Part shown: positions 23,764 to 35,704 of the stretch, piece by piece
How positions within the stretch are numbered: position 1 is the first letter of the stretch
Layout: every line of letters starts with the position of its first letter
NCBI GenBank assembly: GCA_947652605.1
Contig: OX393578.1
Span: forward strand, 41,483,470-41,547,469
DNA length: 64,000 nt
Direction: 5' to 3'
Source of the DNA: Elmis aenea
Lineage: Eukaryota; Arthropoda; Insecta; Coleoptera; Elmidae
The notes under the pieces: generated by a model
Seen by the model: the letters and a program-made list of their open reading frames with translations, nothing else
The model's database searches: none
What the model was told of the DNA's origin: nothing
Translations under genes and position numbers: made by a program

Positions 23764-25320
23764 TTCCAAGCAGAAAAAATGTTTTATTAAGCTCATTTAC
23801 TTACAAATAAACAAATACAAAGGTTAAATGCAATGTAATGAATTTTTTATTTGTCTGTATTCATATGAAACGTTTTTTTAATAATGTTACTGACGCACTA
23901 ATTGCTACATTATAATTTAAAACGTTATTTACTAGATGATTTTAGATCTAAAGAACCCTTATGATAAAGAAAATTATAGTTTGATGAGATGAGGAACTTT
24001 AAAAACGACTGTCAATGTTGTAAGTTGACGTTCTTTAAAAGAAAAATTTTATCACAAGCTAAGAGCTTACATTAAAATATAATATTACTCCTAATTTGTT
24101 TGTAATTTGATATACAAGGTTTATTGAAATAACGAAACCTTTGATTGTTCACATATTAATATAAAATAAAATTTTTCAGAATGCTTAAGGTGTAAAGTAT
24201 ACATATATCGACATAATCAGTAGCTAGTAACTAGAACTCTTAGGTCCACCCCTATCTCCAAGAAAATTGAGAATCAAAAGAATTCAAGAGCTAACTTTTT
24301 AAATAATTATGACTTTTGGTGGCGCAGTGTTATCTATTAAGTACTTAAGGTACTAAGGTGGAAAAAGATACAATAGATTTTTTTTACTCTACATGTTACA
24401 TACGTTACAACATTACATGATTGATTATTTTTAATTTAATACTTTGACGTTTTTGAAATGTTCTTTCAATTTCTTTAAGCTATTTCATATACGTGCATAA
24501 TCTACATTTTACAGGTGGAGTTTTTCAGTTACCTAGATTTTTAGAAATATATTGACAGTTAATGTAGTCATTACAATTTTTAGGATCAAGCGATTCTTAT
24601 AGTTTTAAAATATGATTTCCTGAAATAGATATCTGAGCTCAATAGGTGTCGATCGTTTTATGAATGACATAATTTTGAAAATTTAAATCTTAATTTCTGC
24701 TATGAAACGACATACTTTTTTTTTTTTAATGCAATTTTGTGACACTTAAGTACGTGTTTATATGCGTTAAATAAGTGCCTCAAAAGTTTTTTTTTGAAGT
24801 CCCACTTTCCTTACAACAGAAATGAGCAGGTCATGCTAAATAAACTAAAAATAGGCCACATCAAATTTACGCAGACATTTTCTAGAAGGTGAACAAATAC
24901 CTTACTGCGATACCTGCCAAACATGTTGGACAATCAATATCAAACACATACTGGAAAAATGCTCTGCACATAAGCCAATCCGAAACCACCAAGAAAATTT
25001 TTATAACCTCAAATAATTTTTGAAACAAATTAGTTTTTTATAAAGTGTGCCGTGACCTGCATAAATTGAATTTTATTATGTTTTTGTAAATTCTAATTGA
25101 CATTTAGGTTACTTTAATCGGCTTTGAAGGTTGCGGAATAGGTTTTTTGACAAAAAGTAAATTTTTTAAAAATGGAACTATGGTGGTAGGTGGTACAAGC
25201 GGTTATTTAAATTGAGCATCTTCTAATGAATCCATCGATACCAATAACTTGTATTTTTATTAAGAGTCTGCTTCAAAAACTTCAAATTATTGTGAAGATT
25301 TATTAAGAGACCCTATTAAT
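23764..25320. other. Gene-free spacer
   Basis: A+T-rich sequence. 25080-25290 is a partial copy of the foldback element seen at 13793-14706. I see no gene. Confidence 0.5.
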
Positions 25321-25346
25321 CTGAAATTATTATACTAACTAATATA

Positions 25347-25971
25347 CAGGGTGTGTAGAAATTGGCGGAAGCGCTACACGTGACGATGTTCTTCGTAAAA
25401 TTCTAAGTCAAAAATCTTGATTCAAAAATGTTGTAACATGCTTCCTATGGCCTCAGGAACCATTTAAAGAAAAAAAAGATTGGCAACATTGGATACATTG
25501 AGTTGCGTTTGGACATTTTTTTATCAGCAATTTTTACTTGGGTATTTACAATTTTTGTTTGAACTGAAAGCCTTCAGTTCGTAAACATAGCTGCAAACTT
25601 TTGGGTATCGTAAAACACAAACTAGAAATAATTACCAGAAAAACAGATATGACAGCTAATGACAATGTTGCCATATGTATTATTTTCATTCGAATCAGTG
25701 ATTTACATATTTTCAACACCAATTTTTGAAAGGAAGAACACAATATCTAGGAAGAAATACTATTCGAAATTTATTTTAATTCCAAATTGCAGCTTTTTCA
25801 TTTGCAAGTATTAAATAATAACGCTTATTAAAGGACTGAATGTCAAAACTTTGAGGACCTCTTGCAGACATAGCAAGCATGGTACAACATTTTCGTATTA
25901 AGATTTTCGAATTAGAATTTTACCAAGAACATCGCTACGTGTAGCGCTTCCGCCAATTTTTACACACCCTG
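25347..25971. mobile_element. Foldback MITE, Tc1/mariner-like
   Basis: Starts TA|CAGGGTGTGTAGAAATTGGC and ends in the inverse, CCTG|TA. Arms run at least 50 bp (GGAAGCGCTACACG). The second G/H unit lacks it at 33200 (CTACCTAATATATAATATTT). The ORF at 25546-25743 is not convincing. Confidence 0.8.
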
Positions 25972-26684
25972 TATAATATTTCATTAAAAAAATTCCCAAA
26001 GAAATTTATGACTGCGCCGCACTATTTTTTAAATAATATATTCTTTTTGTATGCAAAAAACCGCATTAAATATGTTTGGCTATAATTTATTTTCATTTTT
26101 CAATACTGGTGTTCTATGAAAATTAAATAAAAAGATGAATTCACAATAATTACCAAGACATACCATATCCCGGTACACTTGAAAATTTCAAAATATTTGG
26201 AAATTTAAAGCCCTACGTTGGGGTAACTTTGCGCACATCTCCAAGTGATATGCCTTTACTAATATTTCGCTTATACTAGTATACAGCTAAGTCAAAGTTA
26301 CAAAAAATCAGAAATCCAAAATACTGGTTTAAGTATAGAGTTTAAGTAGGTAGGTACATGCGGACTATAATGTATCAGAAATATCAAGAAACTTTAATGG
26401 TTATTAGTATAAGTGCATTAAAAAACAAGACAAAATTAGAACGAAGAGAAAATATTAAAATAAAATAGTGTGTAATATTTGTGTTAAGATCATATTCACT
26501 GTTTGGGTTTGTATAAAAAATTAAACAGGTATTCATTTATAACCTTTTTAACATCTACCTCGTATATTCGTTTACGGATAATTACTATTTTATTAATCAG
26601 TAACAATTTTTTTACTTTTTATTTGCGAATAATACCCTTTAACTATTAATCCTATAACTGGGAATCCTGATAATTTTAGTAATT

Positions 26685-26930
26685 CGACTCCGACAAAATT
26701 AAATACTAAGACATTTTATGGTGTGTGTAATATAAAAAAGAAAAAGAAATACAAAGAAAAGATTTAAAATTTGAGTTTAAATTTTGCGGAAACGGACCAT
26801 CTCGCAATTTTTTGTTGTATTCGGAGTCGGAGTCGGTATATTTTTTGCGACTCCGACTCTGACTACACTGACTAGAAATTCCTTCTAAACTCCGACTCCG
26901 ACTCCGACTTCACAACCCTGCTTAAACGTA
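26685..26930. mobile_element. hAT remnant with GAGTCG repeats
   Basis: Two inverse tracts of ACTCCG/GGAGTC repeats end in CACAACCCTG. The left end is missing. It is the same type as 6264-6824 and is duplicated at 33914-34150. Confidence 0.55.
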
Positions 26931-27163
26931 TATGTTATTAATGAAATTAAGCCTTCAGTTTTTAGAAACAAATAAGATAATAATTAACTACTTGTTTGAA
27001 GTTTAGTCGTAAAAAAATGAAATATATAATATTTATTATTATAGTCGAATACACATTTAAATATTTCCACCTTTCTTTATAAGTAAAATTATGAAACACT
27101 GCATTCTAATGAGAAAGGAACAAAAGCAAGGTAGATCAATCAAACGAATTGTTTGTTGCTTAT

Positions 27164-27169
27164 TTTATT
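27164..27169 (-). terminator. poly(A) signal of gene G1
   Basis: Minus-strand AATAAA about 107 bp past the stop. Confidence 0.65.
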
Positions 27170-27275
27170 TTTTAAATATATTTGCTTTTATGACTATCTA
27201 CAAAAGTACATTTGTTACCGTTTTGGTGCATTTGTTACAAATACTGCTATTTTAAAGTTTTTAGTCAAGGCATGT

Positions 27276-28028
27276 TTATCCTTTGTGATACTTTCCACCC
27301 ATTCCACCTCCACCGCCGCCTCCTCCTTTACCTCCTCCACCACCACCTCCTCCATTCCTACTTCCCTTAGAGCCTCCACCCCCACCCCCTTTGTAACCGC
27401 CACTTCCACCGCCATTTGAACCCATTCCACCGCCATTTGAGCCCATTCCACCACCGCCGCGACCACCTCCACCACCGCCGCGTCCCATACTTCCACCACC
27501 GCCACGTCCCATACCTCCACCACCTCCACCTTTTCCATTACCGCCACCGCCGCCATTACTTCCACCTCCTCCACCCATACCACCCATTCCACCACCTGGC
27601 CAAGCAGACTCTGCAGCTTCCATTCCATCTAGCTGAAGAGACGGTTCTGGATTTTTATGTTTCTCATTTTCAGATGGCAACGCAGCTCCCACGGTGACGA
27701 TCACAAAGAAGAGAAATACCGATAGCTGCATAAGATCATTTAATTAAAATTACAATTTAATTATTTCTAAGAATGTATGTGTTACGGTTCAGGTATTAAA
27801 ACCATTTAGTAATAATACGAACCGGCCAATGTGATTAATATGAGTACTAGGATCACAATTACAGTGTTTCTTAAAAAACTTTAACCTGACCCTCTATTAA
27901 TGAGCAAACGAATGACGATCAGGTTGATGGTCGGTTAAAGTTATTTAAAAAAACACTCATATTAATCATATTGACCGGTTACAATTAATACTAATCAGAT
28001 TAATGTTTACATATCTTACCTTTACCAT
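27276..28028 (-). CDS. Gene G1: secreted Gly/Met-rich protein, two exons
   Basis: Exon 1 (28028-28020, M-V-K, donor GTAAGA) joins exon 2 (27725-27276, acceptor TTATGCAG) across a 294-bp phase-0 intron, giving 152 residues. Signal core at residues 4-18, then A-A|L-P-S-E. The pro-region (E-N-E-K-H-K-N-P-E-P-S-L-Q-L-D) resembles that of H2. The motif M-E-A-A-E-S-A-W-P-G follows, then a tail of Gly with Met, Asn, Ser, Arg and a final K-Y-H-K-G. An ATG that would read M-Q-L-S exists at the exon 2 border (27731), but the acceptor lies within it and the M-V-K exon with TATA box is conserved. G2 is a near-identical duplicate. Confidence 0.86.
27820..27981. repeat. Inverted repeat in the intron of G1
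   Basis: ACCGGCCAATGTGATTAATA recurs inverted as TATTAATCATATTGACCGGT (approximate), with inner arms around AACTTTAACC. The same structure is in the G2 intron (about 35047-35208). It resembles the AACCTGACC palindromes at 32630-32710 and 50370-50440. Confidence 0.5.
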
Positions 28029-28086
28029 CTTTCCTTTAACTTCAGCTAGGTGCAGAATATTGAATTAATCGTTCAACGTATTTTAC

Positions 28087-28095
28087 CCTTTTATA
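28087..28095 (-). promoter_or_regulatory. TATA box of gene G1
   Basis: Minus-strand TATAAAAGG, 60 bp upstream of the ATG. Confidence 0.72.
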
Positions 28096-28473
28096 GTACC
28101 AATTTTTGTCACGGTGTATTCATATTTTTCCGCAATTTTCTGTCATATTTTTATGATGACTGTAAAATTTTAGATTAATTAACATAATACAAATATTACG
28201 CCAATTTAGGTGACAACGGAGTTATCCAACTATCGAAACTAATTATCAAATGCAAATAAATTATGAAACGATTATGGTCTTCTAGTACAATTACTGTTTT
28301 TCTATAGTGTCTTGTAATAAAATGATAACAAACTGAAACCGCTAGTTATTCTTTATGTAACGTGATTCCATATATGCGTTATATTATGAAATTATAATTA
28401 CTGTCGTTGTTCCTATAGTTTACATTAACGAAACGTTATTAAGATTTTTTCATGAAATGCATTTAAAGATATA

Positions 28474-29142
28474 CAGGGTGATTCAGTTTGACTGTTGCAC
28501 CACCATAACTTTGTTGTTTTAAGAGGAAACCGCTTTAAACCTTACATTTTTGTATCTCTATCGAATGACATTCAAATGTTTTTTTCTGCGATGGAACGTC
28601 AGACTGGCGAAAGTTTTAAATCTTGGTATATTTTTTTTATTGTTTCTCATAGAGAATTAAATTTTAAATTTGACTGTGTATTAAAAAAGTGAGCCTACAT
28701 AAGAAATATTTTTTGAAAAGAATGAGTTGAAAAGTTATTTATCATTTTTCACAAAATCGTTATATTTGGCCAAACAAAACACGATCGCTGTAGTAATTGA
28801 CATTTTATAACTTGCCTTCTTGTCTTTTTTTATGCTTTGACAAAAAATCATTATTTTGTGAGTATTAAATAAAAATTGACCTTCTGTTAGTGTGTACTAA
28901 AGGCGTATCAGTTTAATGATCACAAAATATAGTTTTTGCCTCGAAAAATAAAACACAATTATTCTCTATCAAAATCAATAAACAAAAGTATATCACGTAA
29001 TTTAAAAAAAAGTTGATTGTTGCCAGTCTGACATATTTCATCGTAGAAAAAACATTTGAACGTCATTCGATAGAGAATCTTCCACGATTTACAAAAATAT
29101 AAGGTTTTTGGTTTATACTACAGTCAAACTAAAACAATCTGT
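28474..29142. mobile_element. MITE with CAGGGTGATTCAG end between G1 and H1
   Basis: Preceded by TA. The arms TTTGACTGTTGCACCACC and ATCGAATGACATTCAAATG recur inverted near 29050-29140. It predates the duplication, since 35705-36370 is the same element in the second unit. It sits between two divergent promoters. Confidence 0.6.
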
Positions 29143-29518
29143 GTAGAAAAATAAAAACAAAATTGTTAAAACGTTTTCTCTTAGACAGAAATTAAAATTT
29201 TGTAGATCAAGTAGATATTTTTGTCGCTTTTTGGTCAATTATTAACGCAAAAATTACGTTTGGACAGCAATTTATACGAACGAATTAAACCGTAAAATGA
29301 GTCCATTATTAAAACACATTTTAATGGAACTAATGTTTTGAAAGACCACTATTATGTTAAAAACTTTTATGTCTCATCACTTTTTGTTACAGATATTGTT
29401 CCATAAAAACGTTGGTTTAAAATAAATTCTTTACAATAAATTTAAAATTTCACAGGCAAACCAAAAAAGCATTGTTATATCTGAAAAAAGAATACGACTT
29501 AAAATTTAATGATGGTCC

Positions 29519-29526
29519 TATTTAAG
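29519..29526 (+). promoter_or_regulatory. TATA-like box of gene H1
   Basis: TATTTAAG, 67 bp upstream of the exon 1 ATG; same in H2. Confidence 0.5.
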
Positions 29527-29982
29527 GAAATGATTAGTGATGTAAACTATAGTCTGTCGCTATGTGTTTTAACAATTCCGATATAATGAAGGTAAGTGCA
29601 TTTCCAAATTAATTTAGCTATATTTATTTAGTAGGTACATACTTTTTAAAAATTAATTATAATGAAGTAAAGTAATTTAAATGATTCGTTTATGTTCACA
29701 AGGTCGGTATTGTGACCCAGCCAATTCATGCTGATTTAGTACAGATTTGCAAATATCTACTTGTCTATTTAAAAATTATCACGAGCATCTTTATCAGTGC
29801 TTAGAATACGTGGAGTGTTTCGCATATTCTTATGATTATTAGTGTAGGTATATGTATCGTAGACTTCAATATGAATTAAATTAAAGAGCATAAATAGTTC
29901 TAGGCATAACAGGGTTTAACAGGAATTCACTTCTTAAAATATTTGAGTATAATTTGAATTATCATCTGTTTATACAGGTTAT

Positions 29983-30806
29983 TTCCGGAGAAAAGGGAAA
30001 TATTTTGAGTATGTCTTCAGAACGGCAATATAAGAAAAATAAAACAATATGTATAAGTCCGCTTCTTAGCTATTACGGAAACAATTAGGTATACAGTTTT
30101 TTTTTACAATTATCTTGCTAATGAATAATTTAAAAGTGGAAAAGTGCACAAAATGTATTACAAACATCAAACAAATAACATTCGGCTAAAGAATAATTTT
30201 AAAAATACCGCCACCAACTTCGATGCATCTTGAAGCTCGTGTAATAACTGCTCAAAAGTTAAACAACGAAGTACTTTTAACATGATTGCGCGCCTTTTAA
30301 TTTTTTTCACAATGTATACGAAATATCTAGAATACGCGTTTCCCTGATCGTTGGATTAGCAGAGGCGGTCCAACAATTGGTCTCCGAGGTCGCCAGATCT
30401 AAACCCCTTTGATTATTGCCTTAGGGGGTGGGTGAAATCATTGGTTTGTGCAACAAGGGCAGAAATGAGGAAGATAATACTCGATTGCACTATTAATGCT
30501 GTAGGTATTGTAAGAAACAATCACCATTTAATTCAACAAGCTACTCGAGCAGAGCACAAGATACATCGAAGTTGGCGGTGGTATTTTCAAAATTATTCTT
30601 TAGCTGAATGTTATTTGATTGATGTTCGTTATACATTTTGTGCAGTTTTTCACTTTTCAATTATTCAATATCAAGAAAATGTAATAAAACTTTAGAACTA
30701 ATTACTTCCGTAACGGTAGAGAATTGAACTTAAATCTATGGTTTAATCTTTTTTATTTTGACCTTCTGGACACAATTCCAAAATATTTCCCCTTCCTATC
30801 GAAATA
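29983..30806. mobile_element. Deleted Tc1/mariner-type element in the H1 intron
   Basis: Long inverted ends (GGGAAATATTTTGAGT...; AGCTATTACGG...; ATACCGCCACCAACTTCGATG) flank a decayed transposase end. Plus-strand codons from 30378 read W-S-P-R-S-P-D-L-N-P-F-D-Y-C-L, the third catalytic Asp region of the mariner/Tc1 family. An open frame continues to 30695, and upstream codons are broken by stops. It is present in both G/H units (about 38385-39205), so it is older than the duplication. Confidence 0.65.
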
Positions 30807-30820
30807 CTCTGCACATAGTA

Positions 30821-31701
30821 AGGGAGACCGGGGATTAAAGTAACACGGGTAGGTTGTAACAGTGCGTTTATATTTTTTAATTTTTGTTATATTATGTCGC
30901 CCTAAGCGCTTGTGCAATGTTCTAAATGTAAGTCATCCACCTCCCTACCTACATTGCTAGTTTTCATCTGTCATAGAGGTTAAGTTTTTGCCAGTCAGAG
31001 TCACTATTTTCCGCCTAAAAGTTAATGCGTTGTGTCACCGGTCGAGTGACTTTTAGGCTATCTCTAAAAGAGAAACAAAAAAGTACCTAGATTATTATGT
31101 TCCAAATGTTGTTGGCTATTGGTGGATGCAATACAATTTGACGTTGGAATTGTGGTTAATTGTAGATTCCCTCCATTTTTTTTTGTGTACACTTGGGATC
31201 AAAAGCAACTGTATTACAACCAATCCCAATCAATGTTTTCACTTGCAAATGTTCACTCTTAGCACATAATTGGTGGTTTTCTTCGTAGATGAAAACATAC
31301 AAAACTTGTCGGATTAATTTTCCAATTTGTTGTACTTTTTTGTTTCACATTTTTGGATAATTTTATTTTGCTAATGTGTATTTTGGAATCAAATATTAAT
31401 TTTGTTGATGAATACTAATATTATTACCCAATACTTATGAGCTGTGTAAATTATTTTGCCGTTACAACTTAGCCCGATCATTGTTACATTTAGCCCCAAC
31501 GTTGAGGTTGGAAGTAACAGCTGTCTTACTACAGAAAAAAAAATTTTTACATATGCTTTACGAAACACATGAGACATGAAATAAAAATCTTGGAAGGAAT
31601 CTATAATTAAATCAATTTGGATGTAAAAAACTTGCTATAGTTTATGAGAAATTATTTAAAAAAAAAAAAAAAAAATGTATTCTCTTCCCCGGTCTCCTCT
31701 G
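30821..31701. mobile_element. GGGAGACCGGGG-end element, copy 1
   Basis: Starts TA|AGGGAGACCGGGGATTAAAG and ends CCCCGGTCTCCTC near 31700. It is a diverged, shorter relative of 31857-33181 and 49897-51213, and is duplicated at 39221-40810. Confidence 0.6.
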
Positions 31702-31856
31702 TACTTAAATGATAAGAAACTATGAAGAATTCTAGTTATTTCTTTTAAGAGACTGATCACTAAAATTCCCCTTTAACATTTTTTTAAAAGCTATTCGTAC
31801 TGCTGTCGATTGTGATTGTGGGCCTGGAAGCCTTTAAAACAACTGAAATTATTATA

Positions 31857-33181
31857 GGGGAGACCGGGGATAAAAGTAACACGGGTAGGTTGTAACAGTG
31901 CCTATAGTTTCTTTAATTTTTGTTTTATATCGCCCTAAACGCTTTTGCAATGTTCATTTACATCCAGCTCCCTACCTACATTGCTAGTTTTCATCTGTCA
32001 TAGAGGTTAACTTTTTGCCAGCCAGAGTCACTATTTTCCGCCTAAAAGTTACTGCGTTGTCTCATCCGTCGAGTAACTTTTAGGCGATCTCTAAAATAGG
32101 AACAAAAAAGTACCTATATTATTTTGTTCTAAATTTAGTTGGCTATTGGTGGATGCAATACAATTTGACGTTAGAATCGTGGTTAATTGTGGATTCCCTG
32201 AAATTTTTTTTGTGTACACTTGGGGTCAAAAGTAACAAAGTGTTACAACCAACCCCAATCAATGTTTTCACTTGCAAATGTTCACTCTTAGCACATAATT
32301 GGTGGCTTTCTTCGTAGATGAGAATATACAAGAGTTGTCGGAATAATTTTCCAGTTTGTTGTATCTTTTTGATTCACATTTTTAAATATGTAGGTACTTA
32401 TATTCTTTTGGCAAACCTGGTAACTGCAGTCCCAAATTATTAAATTATAAAACTCAGTATATAATATCGGTTTAATGATGGAAATGTATGTAAAGCTAAA
32501 TCATTTCTTAAAAAGCATTTTAAATTATAAAACCTATGTAAATTATTGGTAAGATCTGGTACTTTTGGTTTTCCTACCAGCCGCCATTGTTTTTATTCTA
32601 TTACCTTAATATTTATAACTTAATATAAACCAAGCTTTAACCAACCCAACTTAACCTGTTCCTCTTTTACTGATTTAATGAATGACGGTCAGTTTAAGGG
32701 CGGTTAGATTTTTTGAAAATAAAACAAACAGTTATTATGATCCAGTATAAATTTAATAATTTGGGACCGCCCTTACCTGGTATGCCATACTGTTCACTTA
32801 TCATTTTGTATTGTACCAAAGATATTTTTTTTTATTTTTTCATTTTGCTAATGTGTATTTTTGAATAAAATATTAATTTTGTTGATGAATACTAATATAT
32901 TTACCCAGTACTTATGAGCTGTGTAAATTATTTTGCCTTTACAACTTACCCCAATCATTGTTACTTTTAGCCCCAACGTTGAGGTTGAAAGTAACAGCTG
33001 TCTTACTAAAGAAAATTTTTTTTTTCTAACAGTTGCTTTACGAAACACACGAAATAAATATCTTGGAAGCAAGACAAATGTCCAATCTATCATTAAACCA
33101 ATTTGGATGTAAAAAATTTGTAATAATCTATGAGAAATTAAATAAAAACAAAAAAATGTTACTTTTATTCCCGGTCTCCCC
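31857..33181. mobile_element. GGGGAGACCGGGG-end element, copy 2 (full)
   Basis: 1325 bp with inverted ends GGGGAGACCGGGGATAAAAG and TA on each side as target duplication. It lies exactly across the G/H duplication joint and was inserted after it. The inverse copy at 49897-51213 is very similar along its length. No transposase reading frame was recognised. Confidence 0.75.
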
Positions 33182-33913
33182 TACTACCTAATATATAATA
33201 TTTCATAAAAAAAATTCCTAAAGAAATTTATGACTGCGCCGCACTATTTTTTAAATAATATATTCTTTTTGTATGCAAAAAACCCCATTAAATATGTTTG
33301 GCTATAATTTATTTTCATTTTTCAATACTGGTGTTCTATGAAAATTAAATAAAAAGATGATATTGGGAATTCACAAAAATTACCAAGACATACCATATCC
33401 CGGTACACTTGAAAATTTCAAAATATTGGGAAATTTAAAGCCCTACGTTGGGGTAACTTTGCGCACATTTCCAAGTGATATGCCTTTACTAATATTTCGC
33501 TTATACTAGTATACAGCTAAGTCAAAGTTACAAAAAATCAGAAATCCAAAATACTGGTTTAAGTATAGAGTTTAAGTAGGTAGGTACATGCGGACTATAA
33601 TGTATCAGAAATATCAAGAAACTTTAATGGTTATTAGTATAAGTGCATTAAAAAACAAGACAAAATTAGAACGAAGAGAAAATATTAAAATAAAATAGTG
33701 TGTAATATTTGTGTTAAGATCATATTCACTGTTTGGGTTTGTATAAAAAATTAAACAGGCATTCATTTATAACCTTTTTAACATCTACCTCGTATATTCG
33801 TTTACGGATAATTACTATTTTATTAATCAGTAACAATTTTTTTACTTTTTATTTGCGAATAATACCTTTTAACTATTAATCCTATAACTGGGAATCCTGA
33901 TAATTTTAGTAAT

Positions 33914-34150
33914 TCGACTCCGACAAAATTAAATACTAAGACATTTTATGGTGTGTGTAATATAAAAAAGAAAAAGAAATACAAAGAAAAGATTTAAAAT
34001 TTGAGTTTAAATTTTGCGGAAAAGGACTATCTCGCAATTTTTTGTTGTATTCGGAGTCGGAGTCGGTATATTTTTTGCGACTCCGACTCTGACTCCACTG
34101 ACTAGAAATTCCTTCTAAACTCCGACTCCGACTCCGACTACACAACCCTG
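33914..34150. mobile_element. hAT remnant with GAGTCG repeats, second-unit copy
   Basis: Duplicate of 26685-26930. The Ser/Arg-rich minus-strand ORF here is only the translated hexamer repeat. Confidence 0.55.
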
Positions 34151-34393
34151 CTTAAACGTATATGTTATTAATGAAATTAAGCCTTCAATTTTTAGAAACA
34201 AATAAGATAATAATTAACTACTTGTTTTAAGTTTAGTCGTAAAAAAATGAAATATATAATAATTATTATTATAGTCGAATACACATTCAAATATTTCCAC
34301 CTTTCTTTATAAGTAAAATTATGAAACACTGCATTCTAATGAGAAAGCAACAAAAGCAAGGTAGATCAATCAAACGAATTGTTTGTTGCTTAT

Positions 34394-34399
34394 TTTATT
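34394..34399 (-). terminator. poly(A) signal of gene G2
   Basis: Minus-strand AATAAA, equivalent to the signal of G1. Confidence 0.65.
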
Positions 34400-34505
34400 T
34401 TTTAAATATATTTGCTTTTATGACTATCTACAAAAGTACATTTGTTACCGTTTTGGTGCATTTGTTACAAATACTGCTATTTTAAAGTTTTTAGTCAAGG
34501 CATGT

Positions 34506-35255
34506 TTATCCTTTGTGATACTTTCCACCCATTCCACCTCCACCGCCGCCTCCTCCTTTTCCTCCTCCACCACCTCCTCCATTCCTACTTCCCTTAGAGC
34601 CTCCACCCCCACCCCCTTTGTAACCGCCACTTCCACCGCCATTTGAACCCATTCCACCGCCATTTGAGCCCATTCCACCACCGCCGCGACCACCTCCACC
34701 ACCGCCGCGTCCCATACTTCCACCACCGCCATGTCCCATACCTCCACCACCTCCACCTTTTCCATTACCGCCACCGCCGCCATTACTTCCACCTCCTCCA
34801 CCCATACCACCCATTCCACCACCTGGCCAAGCAGACTCTGCAGCTTCCATTTCATCTAGCTGAAGAGACGGTTCTGGATTTTTATGTTTCTCATTTTCAG
34901 ATGGCAACGCAGCTCCCACGGTGACGATCACAAAGAAGAGAAATACCGATAGCTGCATAAGATCATTTAATTAAAATTACAATTTAATTATTTCTAAGAA
35001 TGTATGTGTTATGGTTCAGGTATTAAAACCATTTAGTAATAATACGAACCGGCCAATGTGATTAATATGAGTACTAGGATCACAATTACAGTGTTTCTTG
35101 AAAAACTTTAACCTGACCCTCTATTAATGAGCAAACGAATGACGATCAGGTTGATGGTCGGTTAAAGTTATTTAAAAAAACACTCATAATAATCATATTG
35201 ACCGGTTACAATTAATACTAATCAGATTAATGTTTACATATCTTACCTTTACCAT
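34506..35255 (-). CDS. Gene G2: duplicate of G1
   Basis: Exon 1 (35255-35247, M-V-K) joins exon 2 (34952-34506) in phase 0, giving 151 residues. It differs from G1 by one Gly codon less in a late Gly run, Asp-Glu for Asp-Gly just before M-E-A-A-E-S-A, and His for Arg in one M-G-R-G unit. Intron length (294 bp), splice sites, TATA box and poly(A) signal are the same. Few changes over about 5.9 kb point to a recent duplication. Confidence 0.86.
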
Positions 35256-35313
35256 CTTTCCTCTAACTTCAGCTAGGTGCAGAATATTGAATTAAGCGTT
35301 CAACGTATTTTGC

Positions 35314-35322
35314 CCTTTTATA
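35314..35322 (-). promoter_or_regulatory. TATA box of gene G2
   Basis: Minus-strand TATAAAAGG, 60 bp upstream of the ATG, as in G1. Confidence 0.72.
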
Positions 35323-35704
35323 GTACCAACTTCTGTCACGGTGTATTCATATTTTTCCGCAATTTTCTGTCATATTTTTATGATGACTGTAAAATTTTAG
35401 ATTAATTAACATAATACAAATATTACGCCAATTTAGGTGACAACGGAGTTATCCAACTATCGAAACTAATTATCAAATGCAAATAAATTATGAAACGATT
35501 ATGGTCTTCTAGTACAATTACTGTTTTTCTATAGTGTCTTGTAATAAAATGATAACAAACTGAAACCGCTAGTTATTCTTTATGTAACGTGATTCCATAT
35601 ATGCGTTATATTATGACATTATAATTACTGTCGTTGTTCCTATAGTTTACATTAACGAAACGTTATTAAGATTTTGTCATGAAATGCATTTAAAGATACC
35701 TATA

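Larger units (their letters stand above)
25321..31846. repeat. First unit of the G/H tandem duplication
   Basis: Runs from CTGAAATTATTATA to CTGA inside exon 2 of gene H1, where it joins the second unit (31843-40955) through the 4-bp overlap CTGA. It contains gene G1, the divergent promoter region, H1 exon 1, the H1 intron and the start of H1 exon 2. Removing inserts unique to each unit leaves about 5.90 and 5.89 kb. Confidence 0.85.
29586..31895 (+). pseudogene. Gene H1: truncated family member (signal peptide only)
   Basis: Exon 1 (29586-29591, M-K, donor GTAAGT) and the start of exon 2 (31791 onward, L-F-V-L-L-S-I-V...) match H2 up to K-T-T at 31842. There the duplication joint switches to unrelated DNA. 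The frame runs a few codons into the repeat element that begins at 31857 and stops at 31893-31895, giving at most about 36 residues. The A-E-S-A motif and Gly tail are absent. The promoter and splice sites remain, so a transcript is possible. The breakpoint, not a later mutation, made the truncation. Confidence 0.8.

Noticed and set aside
27276..27731. M-Q-L-S as the true start of G1 (and of G2 at 34958)
   Set aside because: The ATG overlaps the splice acceptor ATGCAG, while an M-V-K exon with TATA box and GTAAGA donor lies 294 bp upstream in both copies, as in all other members.
30432..30695. 87-residue ORF as a host gene in the intron of H1
   Set aside because: It continues upstream in frame into the mariner motif R-S-P-D-L-N-P-F-D and lies between transposon inverted repeats.
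33936..34145. Ser/Arg-rich ORF resembling an RS domain
   Set aside because: It is translation of the GAGTCG hexamer repeats of a hAT remnant.
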